A DNA stretch of 64,000 nt, taken from the NCBI GenBank assembly GCA_041390865.1, contig JAWKPC010000019.1, positions 1-64,000 of the forward strand. The letters are read 5' to 3'. Shown here piece by piece: positions 16,271 through 25,108 of this stretch (within the stretch, counting starts at the first letter, position 1; the number at the start of each line of letters is the position of its first letter). The stretch comes from JAUIIK01 sp041390865. GTDB lineage: Bacteria; Chloroflexota; Chloroflexia; Thermomicrobiales; CFX8. Made by a program: the position numbers and the translations under genes. Under the pieces are notes generated by a model. It was not told the DNA's origin, searched no databases, and saw nothing but the letters and a program-made list of their open reading frames with translations.

Positions 16271-18299
16271 GCGGCTGCTGCTTACCCAGCGGCAATCGGA
16301 CGTTCACTCGCGTTCCGCCGCCTTCGGGCGTCTCGATGGCGCAGCGGCCGCCGAGTTCCTCGGCACGCTCCCGGATCGATAGCATCCCTACCCCGGAAAC
16401 GTGATTGGCCGCGATCCCAACGCCGTTGTCCTCGATCGTCACGGACAGCATGTCGTTGGAATGGATCGACACAACGCAACGGGACGCGCCGGAGTGCGAG
16501 ACCACGTTCGCCAGCGCTTCTTCGACAATCCGGTAGACCGCGACTTCGACGGCAGCGGCAAGGGGCGGCAATTCAGCCGGGAAGTCGATCCGCATCGAGA
16601 GTTCGCCCGTGTTCAGCCGCAGTACCCGCTCGCGTAGCGCCGTGAGCAGGCCAAGCTCATCGATCGCGACCGGACGCAACCCGTGAACGAGCACCCGGAT
16701 CGATGCGATTGCTTCGCGCAGCTCCGACCGCATGGCATCGAGCTCCTGTCGTGCCCGGTTGGGCTCGGCATCGATCAGATGCCGGAGCGCACCTGCGTGG
16801 AGGTGGAGAGCCGCGAGCTGTGAACCCAGCCCGTCGTGGAGATCCCGGCGCAATCGCCGCCGCTCTTCCTCACGAGTCGTCACCAGCCGCTCGCGTGCCT
16901 GCTGGAGCTCGCTCGCCAGGGTGAGGGAATGAATGGCGATGCCGGCCTGTCGGGAAAGATCGTCGAGCAGCCGCAGGTCAGCCGGCCCGAACTGCTCGCC
17001 CGGGGCGCGCCGCCCGACGTGCAATTCGCCCACAGGAGATTGCTGGTAGACCAGCGGTAGGCGCACCGGATCGTCATCCGGGACACCGACCGCGGCAGCG
17101 ACGGCCATCTCGCCGCCCTGGCTGAGCGCAATTGCGGCATAAGGCAGCCGGAGGGCCTCGCTAACCGTCCCGACGATGGCCGACAGGACGGCATCAGGGA
17201 CAAACGTGTCTTCCAATCGACGGCCCAGCCGCGAGATGACGGCGTACGGTTCGTCCCGTTCTCCGTAGAGAAATCGGTTTACCCATCGCTGGATACGGTC
17301 CCGCAACGGCTGGAACAGGACGGCAACCACCCCGGTAGCCAGAAGGGAGAAACCCAGGTTGCCGCCGGTACGAAAGACAGTCCCCAGCCAGCCGACGACC
17401 ACGATGTAGATGCCGACGACGCTCGCGCTGAGCGCGCCGTAGACGAGCGCCCGGCTGATCAGTAAGTCGATGTCCCAGAGCCGGTAGCGCAGGATCGCTA
17501 CGGCCATGGAGATCGGGATGAGCGCCGTAAGGATCGTGAAAGCTGAATTCGTGATCGCATAACCGCCAAAACTGAATGCCCTGGCAACAAAGTCAGCGAC
17601 ATACGCCAGCAGAAGTAGCACCATGACCACGATGACCCATTTGTACTGCTGACGTGCCGTTCCGCGTGCAAGCCGAAAGCGATTGAGCAGCATGCCGACC
17701 GAAACGAGGCCGCAAACACCGCCGAGAAGAATGCCCAGAACCGGATCCCAGGGCGGCGGTCCCGAATTGAATGGATGGTGAGTTCGTTCGAAGATCGAGG
17801 GGAAGCCCGGCGGGATGACTTCACCCGCGATCAGACCACCGACCAGAATCAGGATACTCAGCGCAACACCGGCAGCGACGATCCGCGACCATCTTCCGGC
17901 CAACCTGCCATCGGGAAAGAGCAGCAGAGGAACCGTCGGAAACGCGATCAGCATGGCGGCGGCGAGCCAGAGGCTGAGATAGAGCGAGAACGCCGCGCCG
18001 GGGAGGTCCGGCCGCGTTTCCAGACCGTAGACGGCATACATAGCTGAGAGATCCGAGATCTGACCGAGAAGCGCGGCGACGAGAAAGAACCAACCCAGAC
18101 CGTTGCCTGGACGCCTGGATGCCAGAAACCAGCCGACGACGATCGCGGCGACCGAGGCCGGCACGGCCTGAGGCTCGTAGATCTGCCAGATCTCGGAAGC
18201 ATGGTGATTCAGGGCGAGCAGGAGAAGGATCGGCAGAAACAGCCCGAGGCTCCCGCCGCACAATAGCCATGACATCCACCAGGATCTGGTCCGCGCCAC
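16263..18299 (-). CDS. Sensor histidine kinase, NarL-associated (HisKA_3)
   Basis: 678 residues. The N-terminal half has about eight membrane segments up to residue 330 with no large outer domain, as in 7TM-like sensors. A GAF-like domain follows (about 355-460). The dimerisation/phospho-acceptor helix REEERRRLRRDLHDGLGSQL puts the acceptor at His488. The ATPase domain closes the protein, with VYRIVEEALANVVSHSGASR (N box), VTIEDNGVGI (G1) and GVGMLSIRERAEELGG (G2). It autophosphorylates and passes phosphate to the downstream regulator. GTG 18299 is used; ATG 18275 is an alternative. The ligand is probably membrane-related, but unknown. Confidence 0.93.
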   Translation of the reverse strand: MARTRSWWMSWLLCGGSLGLFLPILLLLALNHHASEIWQIYEPQAVPASVAAIVVGWFLASRRPGNGLGWFFLVAALLGQISDLSAMYAVYGLETRPDLPGAAFSLYLSLWLAAAMLIAFPTVPLLLFPDGRLAGRWSRIVAAGVALSILILVGGLIAGEVIPPGFPSIFERTHHPFNSGPPPWDPVLGILLGGVCGLVSVGMLLNRFRLARGTARQQYKWVIVVMVLLLLAYVADFVARAFSFGGYAITNSAFTILTALIPISMAVAILRYRLWDIDLLISRALVYGALSASVVGIYIVVVGWLGTVFRTGGNLGFSLLATGVVAVLFQPLRDRIQRWVNRFLYGERDEPYAVISRLGRRLEDTFVPDAVLSAIVGTVSEALRLPYAAIALSQGGEMAVAAAVGVPDDDPVRLPLVYQQSPVGELHVGRRAPGEQFGPADLRLLDDLSRQAGIAIHSLTLASELQQARERLVTTREEERRRLRRDLHDGLGSQLAALHLHAGALRHLIDAEPNRARQELDAMRSELREAIASIRVLVHGLRPVAIDELGLLTALRERVLRLNTGELSMRIDFPAELPPLAAAVEVAVYRIVEEALANVVSHSGASRCVVSIHSNDMLSVTIEDNGVGIAANHVSGVGMLSIRERAEELGGRCAIETPEGGGTRVNVRLPLGKQQPHE

Positions 18300-18402
18300 G
18301 TGGGACTCCAGTCGATTGCAGTAATGACTGGCGGATTATAGCGCCGGGAGCGACCCGAACGCTGCAGATACTGCTCGAACCGATACTGGATTGCTCCCGG
18401 AA

Positions 18403-18762
18403 TCAGTCGGCGGCGGCGCCTTCATCCTCCGGCTGCTCGTCACCACCGGCGAACCAGGCTGCAACGGTCGCAAGGCCACCCGACCAGAGCGAGGCGACGA
18501 TGGCCGCCGTAATCGCGAAGGGCTCGTTTGAAATCAGCCGGTCCATAAGGATGAAGGCCGGGATCCCGGCCGCGAGCGCCAGAATAACGCCCATGATCGC
18601 GGCCTCGCGATCCGACAGATGGAACTGCCTCCCGGCGATGAACCCGCCGATACCCGGGCCGACCGGTCCGGTCAGAAAGTGGAGAATCGGAGGGAGGACG
18701 GAAAGGACCATCACAACCAGCGTCAGTGCCGCTCCGAGGACAATCCGTAGCGGTGCAGGCAA
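18403..18762 (-). CDS. Small membrane protein, unknown
   Basis: 119 residues with three or four hydrophobic segments (RIVLGAALTLVVMVLSVLPP, then GGFIAGRQFH, MGVILALAAGIPAFILMDRL and ITAAIVASLWSGGLATVAAW). The PGIGGFIAGR turn is the sort seen in DUF5518-like Gly-rich membrane proteins. The tail is acidic (GGDEQPEDEGAA). No catalytic residues are evident. It stands alone between the kinase and HtrA genes, all on the minus strand. Confidence 0.68.
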   Translation of the reverse strand: MPAPLRIVLGAALTLVVMVLSVLPPILHFLTGPVGPGIGGFIAGRQFHLSDREAAIMGVILALAAGIPAFILMDRLISNEPFAITAAIVASLWSGGLATVAAWFAGGDEQPEDEGAAAD

Positions 18763-18983
18763 CTTGCTTTCCTCTCATCACGCCATGCCGCAAGCGCGGC
18801 AGACGGCGTATTCGACATTTCATTCTACGGCGCACTACGGCGCATCACGACCTGAATCCGGGCGGGATCCGGACGCGTTCAGTCCAGCAGGACCTAGAAA
18901 GGGGATCGGGCCCGGCTGGAACCTTCGCTGAGGCTCCGGCCGGACCCGATTGTCATCGTGGTTATGCGTTTTCGCGCGCAGCG

Positions 18984-20240
18984 CTAGCGAATCACGATGG
19001 ATTCGCCCAGCTCGACGGTGAGGTTCTGCGCTTCACCGCCGCGATTCACGGTTAGCTCGACCGAGTCGCCCGGCTCGTAGGAATCGAGCTGCGACCGAAG
19101 CTGGTCAACGGACTCGATCGTTTCGCCGTCAAGCCCGGTGATCACGTCGCCAACCTGGACGCTCGCCGCGTCGGCCGCACCATCGGCATCGACATCGATG
19201 ACAAGCACGCCGCTATCCGTCGGCAGGTTGAACCGGACGGCGATCTCCGGCGTCACCGTCGCCGCGCTAATACCGAGCGTCGCCTGGGGCTCGCCACTCA
19301 TGATCTGATCGATGATCGACTCGGCGGTGTCGATCGGTACCGCGAAACCGATGCCTTCCGCCTGCGGAATCTTGGCCGTATTGACGCCGACGACTTCGCC
19401 ATCAAGGTTCACCAGCGGACCACCGGAGTTACCCGGATTGATCGCCGCATCGGTCTGGATCAAGCCCTCGATAGCCGGCTCGTTCTGCGATGGACGGATG
19501 GAGCGGTCGAGCGCGCTCACCACACCAACCGTCACCGAGGCGCCGCCTTCCAGCCCGAGCGCGTTACCGATTGCGACGACCCACTGCCCAATTGCCAGAT
19601 CCTCGCTCTGCGCGAGCGTCGCAACCGGGAGATCATCGCCTTCGATCTTGATCACGGCAATATCCTGCTTCGGCGCTCGCCCGAGAACGGAAGCATCGAA
19701 CTTGCGTCCGTCGGGCAAAACGACTTGCAGCTCATCGGCGTTCTCGACAACGTGATTGTTGGTCAGGATGTGGCCTTCGTCGTCGAAGATGACGCCGGAA
19801 CCGACGCCTTGCTGCTCGTTCTGCTGTCCTGTCGGTTGATTGATGACCTGGGTGATCGCAATGAAGACAACAGCGGGCCGAACTTCTTCCGTGACCTGCT
19901 CGATGCGGGTCGTCAGATCGACGCCTGACGCGGATTCGGAACTCGTCGAGGTGGAGCCGGCTTCGTCCGTTGCAGTGCTGGCGGCTTCATCCGTATCTTC
20001 GTCCTCCACCGTTGGCGTCTGATCGGCGTCGGATTCGGTGGACGTCACGCTCGCGGCCTGTGCCGCGCCGCTCTGAGGCGTCGACGCGTCCACCTCAACG
20101 GTTTCGGTCGCCACAATCGTCGGCGCGTCGGTCGCTGCCGATGGTTCGTCATCGTCGTCGCCGGTTATCGAACAGGCACTGAGGAACAGTGAAACGATGA
20201 GGAACGCCGCTGCGACGAATCTCATTTTGTGTTGATTCAT
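18984..20240 (-). CDS. HtrA/DegP-like S1C serine protease lipoprotein
   Basis: 418 residues. A lipobox (FLSAC, Cys23) anchors it outside the membrane, followed by an 85-residue Asp/Glu/Ser/Thr-rich linker. The trypsin-like domain (about 108-315) has the full triad: His163 (LTNNHVV), Asp193 (KQDIAVI) and Ser272 (NPGNSGGPL). One PDZ domain (about 320-412) follows, with GVLVIDVDADGAADAASVQVGD. It degrades or refolds damaged envelope proteins. A lipoprotein anchor in place of a membrane helix is less common in HtrA proteins. ATG 20225 is an alternative start. Confidence 0.93.
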   Translation of the reverse strand: MNQHKMRFVAAAFLIVSLFLSACSITGDDDDEPSAATDAPTIVATETVEVDASTPQSGAAQAASVTSTESDADQTPTVEDEDTDEAASTATDEAGSTSTSSESASGVDLTTRIEQVTEEVRPAVVFIAITQVINQPTGQQNEQQGVGSGVIFDDEGHILTNNHVVENADELQVVLPDGRKFDASVLGRAPKQDIAVIKIEGDDLPVATLAQSEDLAIGQWVVAIGNALGLEGGASVTVGVVSALDRSIRPSQNEPAIEGLIQTDAAINPGNSGGPLVNLDGEVVGVNTAKIPQAEGIGFAVPIDTAESIIDQIMSGEPQATLGISAATVTPEIAVRFNLPTDSGVLVIDVDADGAADAASVQVGDVITGLDGETIESVDQLRSQLDSYEPGDSVELTVNRGGEAQNLTVELGESIVIR

Positions 20241-20366
20241 GTACTTGCACAGCCTCCCTTGGATAGATGTCTCGAATCCAAGTATTGGGAAGCCTGGTGC
20301 GCTCTACATCCATCAATACATACGGACGGGGCACGGACCCGGGTCCAGTTAGGAGATTGCCCGCTC

Positions 20367-20912
20367 CTACTCTTCGATGCCGACTCCCAGGCCATCCGCC
20401 GTCCGATTCACGTAGGCGTAGTAGGACGTGACCTGGTTGATGTCGAGAATATCGCGATCGGTGAACCCGACTTCGCGCAGCTGGACAACATCATCCTCGA
20501 CCATGTTCCATGGCTCGACCGTGAGCTTCTCGGCATAGCAGAGCATCGCCCGTTGGCGTTCGTCGATCGCGGCCGATCGGTAGTCGTCGACTAGCTGACC
20601 GGCGAGGTCCGGATTACGGGTCAGTCGGCCAAGACCGGCCGAGTGGTGGACAACTCAGTAGTGGCACTGGTTGATCGACGAGACGACGACGCCGATCATC
20701 TCCCGTTCGGCCAGGCTCAGCCCGGACTCGCCGTGCATGACCGTATGGTAGAGATCGGCATGAGCCCGTAGCGTCGCCGGGTTGAGGCTGTGGATCGCCA
20801 TGATGTTGTCGATCCGTCCCGTCCTGCGATCCCGCTCCTGGTCGTAGAGATCCTTCAGCATCCCTTCGGCCTCATCATCGGGAACTACTTCGATCCAGGC
20901 CTGCCGCGCCAT
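20367..20912 (-). CDS. AhpD-like peroxidase-related enzyme, candidate selenoprotein (in-frame TGA)
   Basis: Read through the TGA at 20655-20657, this gives 181 residues of the uncharacterised peroxidase-related (CMD/AhpD) family. The N-terminus AWIEVVPDDEAEGMLKDLYD and the C-terminus SYYAYVNRTADGLGVGIEEE are family landmarks on either side of the TGA. The active site reads E71-x11-C83-H-Y-(TGA)86-V-V-H-H90, where relatives have CHYC. So the TGA replaces the resolving or peroxidatic Cys exactly, with AhpD-like spacing Glu-Cys-Cys-His. No indel is needed: 95 sense codons follow to TAG. A SECIS-like hairpin sits 18 bases after the TGA. ATG 20912 has GGAG six bases upstream. Selenocysteine insertion genes are not in the window. 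The alternative is a point nonsense mutation. Confidence 0.75.
20622..20645 (-). promoter_or_regulatory. Candidate bacterial SECIS hairpin
   Basis: On the minus strand, 18 bases after the TGA, the six-base loop GGUCUU (20631-20636) is closed by a perfect 6-bp stem UCGGCC/GGCCGA. Beyond a C-C mismatch the stem extends by two more pairs. The published bacterial SECIS model asks for a hairpin 16-37 bases after UGA with a G among the first two loop bases; this fits. The E. coli fdhF element, as I recall it, also has GGUCU at 18 bases. The hairpin lies in coding sequence, as expected for bacterial SECIS. Confidence 0.65.
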
Positions 20913-21017
20913 CGCTTGCTCCACTCGTTGAATACGCATACCTCCAACTGCCACGATAGCGCGTATCCTTGGCTGTAACCCCGGACGGAATTCCTCCAGA
21001 TCGGAGTATCCAGACCA

Positions 21018-22373
21018 TTGCTAGATTCACGAATTCGGCCCCTGAACGACCCGTCTTCAGCAGGCCAGGGATCAGCCGTCGCCTACATCATGTCCCGCGA
21101 CCAGAGGGCCGCCGACAATCACGCGCTGCTGGCCGCCCAGCACGATGCGCTGGACCGAGAGCTGCCGCTGCTCGTCGTCTTCCGGCTCTACCCGACGGTT
21201 AAGAACCGGGTCCGGCAGCACTATCAGTTCATGCTGGACGGCCTGGAACAGGTCGATCGACGACTGGGCGAGCTGAACATCCCATTCCTCGTGACAACCG
21301 ACGACCTGACCGACGTCCTGCGAACGCTCGACGGCGCGGCCGTCTACTTCGACTTCTCGCCGCTGCGCGGCCCCCGGGCATTGCGGAAGAAGATCGCCGC
21401 CTCCCTCGAGGTCCCGGTCTACGAGGTTGATACCCACAACGTCGTGCCGGTCTGGGAAGTGTCGGACAAGCAGGAATACGCGGCGCGGACGATACGCCCG
21501 AAGATCCAGAAGCAGCTCGATGAGTATCTCGTTGAACCGGAACAGGTCCGGGAACACCCGCACTCGCTCGGCGAAACGATCGAGAACGATTGGTCCAGCA
21601 TCTGGAAGCACATCGTTGTCGAGAAGCCGGACGGCTACGAACTCCCGTTCGAACCCGGCGAAGAATCAGCCCGCGAGGCGATGGAGCGGTTCATCGGCGA
21701 GCGCCTCGCAAGCTACGACGAAGACCGCAACAACCCGGTCCTCGACGGCCAATCGGATCTCAGTCCCTACCTGCACTACGGCCAGCTATCGAGCCTCCGG
21801 GCCGCTCTCGCAGCGCGCGATTATGCGGACGACCACAGCGATGACGAGCAGATCCAGGCGTCGACTGACGCATTCATCGAACAGATCATCGTCCGCAAGG
21901 AGCTGACCGACAATTTCTGCTACTACAACGCCGACTACGACAACTGGAACGGCCTGCCGGACTGGGCGCTGGAAACGTTGAACGAGCACCGCGAAGATCC
22001 CCGCGAGTTCCTCTATACCCGGGAAGAGTTCGAAGCGGCCGAAACCCACGATGACGCCTGGAACGCCGCCCAGCACCAGATGATGACGACCGGCAAGATG
22101 CACAACTACATGCGGATGTACTGGGCCAAAAAGATCCTGGAATGGACACCCGATCCGGAGACAGCCATCGAGATCGCGATCACGCTGAACGACCGGTACG
22201 AGATCGATGGCTACGACCCGAACGGCTACGCCAACATCCTCTGGTCCATCGGCGGACTCCACGACCGAGCCTGGCAGGAACGGCCGGTCTACGGCAAGAT
22301 CCGCTACATGAACTACAACGGCCTCAAGCGCAAGTTCGACATCGAGGAGTACATCGAACGCTGGGTCGGCTAG
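21018..22373 (+). CDS. phr: Class II CPD photolyase
   Basis: 451 residues. The antenna domain starts with AYIMSRDQRAADNHALLAAQ, the class II hallmark, with VVFRLYP and YFDFSPLRGPRALRKKIA. The FAD-binding C-terminal domain includes LSPYLHYGQLSSLRAA, IEQIIVRKELTDNFCYY and the class II signature KMHNYMRMYWAKKILEWT, then NDRYEIDGYDPNGYANILWS. It repairs cyclobutane pyrimidine dimers using light. The start TTG 21018 is the first in frame and has GGAG about 11 bases upstream. Length is normal for the class. It stands alone, divergent from the peroxidase-related gene. Confidence 0.95.
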   Translation: MLDSRIRPLNDPSSAGQGSAVAYIMSRDQRAADNHALLAAQHDALDRELPLLVVFRLYPTVKNRVRQHYQFMLDGLEQVDRRLGELNIPFLVTTDDLTDVLRTLDGAAVYFDFSPLRGPRALRKKIAASLEVPVYEVDTHNVVPVWEVSDKQEYAARTIRPKIQKQLDEYLVEPEQVREHPHSLGETIENDWSSIWKHIVVEKPDGYELPFEPGEESAREAMERFIGERLASYDEDRNNPVLDGQSDLSPYLHYGQLSSLRAALAARDYADDHSDDEQIQASTDAFIEQIIVRKELTDNFCYYNADYDNWNGLPDWALETLNEHREDPREFLYTREEFEAAETHDDAWNAAQHQMMTTGKMHNYMRMYWAKKILEWTPDPETAIEIAITLNDRYEIDGYDPNGYANILWSIGGLHDRAWQERPVYGKIRYMNYNGLKRKFDIEEYIERWVG

Positions 22374-22620
22374 GAACCTCGAGACTAGCGAGGCTAGTCC
22401 TCGGAGTCTTCCGGCCGGACACAAAGGACCTCTGATAACGCTCCTCGCGGAGGTCGAAGCAAATGCCGATTGGGCTCGCCTTCTCGCATTGGCCACTGCC
22501 GCAGGACTCATCGGCCATGTTGCTGGGGGCGGGGGCTAAAGGAAGAGTCGTAGTACCCCATCGCCTTCGATAATCCAATCTGTCCCGGGAGGCGGAGACC
22601 CGCTCTACTGGATTTTCCGA

Positions 22621-22686
22621 CCGGTTCCCCTCTCCCTCGCCGAAGCGGAGCGGAGGCGTGTGGGAGAGGGGTCAGGGGTGAGGGGC
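22621..22686. repeat. CCCCTCTCCC/GGGAGAGGGG inverted repeat
   Basis: Perfect 10-base arms (22625-22634 and 22660-22669) surround a GC-rich centre, followed by tCAGGGGTGAGGGG. The same arms occur at 30245-30393 and 46202-46237, always after a gene. This copy lies between the convergent photolyase and acetamidase genes, where it may act as a two-way transcription stop. The 250 bases before it (22374-22620) hold no gene that I can support. Confidence 0.7.
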
Positions 22687-22687
22687 T

Positions 22688-23593
22688 CTACGGCAGCCAC
22701 TTCCGCGCAATCTTCGCGGCGACGGTGTAGGCAGGGTCGAAGACGTTGCCGATCTCGTAGCGGATGACCTGGGCCAGGAGCGTCGATGAGGCGGTGTAGT
22801 TGAGCCCGTACTCGGCGTCGAGCCAGTGCATCAGCTCGGTCGTCGCGTGCTGGAGCGCCTGATCGAGCGGCCGGGCATTGCCGAGGGTAATCAGCTCCTC
22901 GCCGGTTTCGACCCGGGGCCAGTGGCTGTGGCGGCCCTTTCGGACATGGACGGTGAACTCGACATCCATCGAAATCTCGATGCCCGAGCCGACGATCTCG
23001 CCGTCACCCTGCAGCGCATGGCCGTCACCGATGAAGAAGAGCCCGCCTTCGACGAAGACCGGGAAGAGGGCCGTGACGCCCTCGACGTGGCCCCGGTAGT
23101 CCATGTTCCCGCCGTGAGGGCCGGAGGTTGCCGTGGATATCGCCTGCCCTTTGTCCGGAGCGACGCCGAAGCAACCGATCATCGGATCGAGCGGCAGGCT
23201 GATGCGCCCGAGCGCCGTCTCCGGTTTCACTAACGTGGCGGTCCCGTTCTCGACGTCCACATCCCATTCGCTGCCGTCACCTTCCGGCAAGCGCGGCACG
23301 AAATCGGGATCGACGACGTTCGGCGCGACGACAGAACCGCTCCATCCATGCCGGCGATTTGGCCGAATGCGATCGAGCCGCACTTCCAGCGTGTCGCCAG
23401 GCGCGGCGCCCTCGACAAAGAACGGGCCAGTCATCGGATTGCCCCCGGCAGTTGCGCGGCCATTGGACGCGTCGAAACCGCGGGCATCCACGGTCGTCGT
23501 CGCGACGGTATCTCCATCGGCGATGCGAAGCACCGGGGAGTGGCTACCCATCGTGCTGTAGTAGAGGTCTGGCGAAAAATCGTGAATCGTCAT
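22688..23593 (-). CDS. Acetamidase/formamidase family protein
   Basis: 301 residues of the FmdA/AmdA family, zinc-dependent amidases that hydrolyse formamide, acetamide or similar short amides to acid and ammonia. Signatures are NPMTGPFFVEGAAPGDTLEV, DPMIGCFGVAP, GPHGGNMDYR (the His/Asn/Asp site) and FFIGDGHALQGDGEIVG. ATG 23593 follows GGGGAACGG; a longer frame to 23743 is unlikely. The C-terminal part (YGLNYTASSTLLAQVIRYE) is typical. It lies 62 bases downstream of the MFS gene end on the same strand, so export and hydrolysis could be co-transcribed. Confidence 0.9.
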   Translation of the reverse strand: MTIHDFSPDLYYSTMGSHSPVLRIADGDTVATTTVDARGFDASNGRATAGGNPMTGPFFVEGAAPGDTLEVRLDRIRPNRRHGWSGSVVAPNVVDPDFVPRLPEGDGSEWDVDVENGTATLVKPETALGRISLPLDPMIGCFGVAPDKGQAISTATSGPHGGNMDYRGHVEGVTALFPVFVEGGLFFIGDGHALQGDGEIVGSGIEISMDVEFTVHVRKGRHSHWPRVETGEELITLGNARPLDQALQHATTELMHWLDAEYGLNYTASSTLLAQVIRYEIGNVFDPAYTVAAKIARKWLP

Positions 23594-23655
23594 CCGTTCC
23601 CCGTTCTTTGCTGGCTCACTCGCAAGCCAATCTAGCAAAGTTCCGGAGGAACTGG

Positions 23656-25041
23656 TTACTCGAGCATGCGCAGTCGCGGAAGGAATGTGAACGCCGCAAG
23701 TCCCATCATGATCAGCATGATGGCCATGACCGAGACCGTCCACTGCACTCCGATGAACTCAGATGCAAATCCCGCACCCACAGTCCCGAGCGGAACCATT
23801 CCTCTATTGAGGAAGAAGACGCTCATGACCCGCCCCCTCATTTCGTCGGACGACAGCGTCTGCAGCAGGGTGTTATTCAACGCCATATAGGTCGTCTGGC
23901 CCGCGCCGACACCAAGGAGTAATGCATAGGACAGCGTTGGATCTGTTGAACGACTGAAGGCGAAGAGCATGATCCCGAAGGCCACCATCACCAACAGCAT
24001 GATTCGTCCCCGGTTGTGGATGTTGGACGTTCCGGCGATCGTAAGGGCGCCGATCATTGCGCCGATGCCGGTAAAGGACACAAGAACGCCGTAACCCTCA
24101 TTGCCGATGCCAAGGACTTCATCAGCGAAGATCGGCAATAGCGTCATGTATGGCATTCCCAGGATCATGGGCGCCAGCGCCAGCAAGATCAACGCGCCGA
24201 GAACATCGCTTGCCTTGATGTACGACAGCCCATCGCCGATCGATCGCAGGAGCGAGCGCCGTCGGGAGTTGGCTGCTAGTGGCGGGATGACCATGAGCGA
24301 TAACGTGATGATCAGAATGGTAAATGACAAGCCATTGACCATGAAGACGCCGCCGGTGCCAATCAACGTGATGAGGATACCGCCGATCGAGCCGCCGAGA
24401 ATCCGGGTCAGGTTCATGGTCGCGGAATTGAGGGCGATGGCATTCGTCAGATGCTCCCGGTCGACGATATCGGAGAGCATTGCCTGTCGGGTCGGCATGT
24501 TGATGCTCATGACGATGCCGCGTCCGGCCGCGATCGCAAAGACGTGCCAGACCTCAACGGCGCCGGTGAGAACAAGGACTGATAGCAGCAGGGCCAGTGC
24601 CATTCCAGCGACCTGCGTCACCTGAAGCAATCGCCGTCGCTCCATGCGGTCGGCCAACGCGCCACCAAAGAGCGTGAAGATGAGAATCGGGGCGGCTCGG
24701 AAAAGTGCCAGTAGCCCGAGAAAAGCACCGCTGCCGGTCAACTCCCACATCAGCCAGTTAAAGGCGACGTTGTCCATCCAGTCACCGATATTGCTGACGA
24801 GCGTCCCGACCCAGAAATAGCGGTAGTTCCGATGCTGGAGCGAAGCGAACATGCCGGCCTTGAAGAGCGTGCCCGGAACGAGATGGCGTAGGGTCCTGAT
24901 ACGCCGGCGTTGTTCTTCTATGTTCTGACCCGCTTTAGCGGGCTCCTCGAGTGCGATGGCCCGAGAGTCTCCCTCACTCAGCGAATGATTGCGATAGTTT
25001 AGCAGCACTTCACGAAAAAAGCGCGATATCCCGTGAAACAT
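23656..25041 (-). CDS. Major facilitator superfamily exporter (EntS-like)
   Basis: 461 residues with about 12 membrane segments, preceded by a 65-residue soluble N-terminus. SLQHRNYRYFWVGTLVSNIG and WMDNVAFNWLMWELT are the typical start of the MFS_3/EntS group, and FGGALADRMERRRLL is the conserved loop 2-3 motif. GAGQTTYMALNNTLLQTLSS and EMRGRVMSVFFLNRGMVPLG mark the second half. Substrates of this group include siderophores and macrolides; nothing here decides. The ATG at 25041 is 67 bases from the divergent CNNM gene start, so they share a promoter region. Confidence 0.9.
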   Translation of the reverse strand: MFHGISRFFREVLLNYRNHSLSEGDSRAIALEEPAKAGQNIEEQRRRIRTLRHLVPGTLFKAGMFASLQHRNYRYFWVGTLVSNIGDWMDNVAFNWLMWELTGSGAFLGLLALFRAAPILIFTLFGGALADRMERRRLLQVTQVAGMALALLLSVLVLTGAVEVWHVFAIAAGRGIVMSINMPTRQAMLSDIVDREHLTNAIALNSATMNLTRILGGSIGGILITLIGTGGVFMVNGLSFTILIITLSLMVIPPLAANSRRRSLLRSIGDGLSYIKASDVLGALILLALAPMILGMPYMTLLPIFADEVLGIGNEGYGVLVSFTGIGAMIGALTIAGTSNIHNRGRIMLLVMVAFGIMLFAFSRSTDPTLSYALLLGVGAGQTTYMALNNTLLQTLSSDEMRGRVMSVFFLNRGMVPLGTVGAGFASEFIGVQWTVSVMAIMLIMMGLAAFTFLPRLRMLE

Positions 25042-25108
25042 GCGTTCGTTGGTATGATCATGACCTGAACGAGACAGCGTAGCGCTTTTAAGGGGCTATA
25101 ACCGGTAC

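Noticed and set aside
20655..20954. 99-residue truncated peroxidase-related protein ending at TGA
   Set aside because: The conserved second half continues in the same frame after the TGA, and a SECIS-like hairpin follows, so read-through is the better model.
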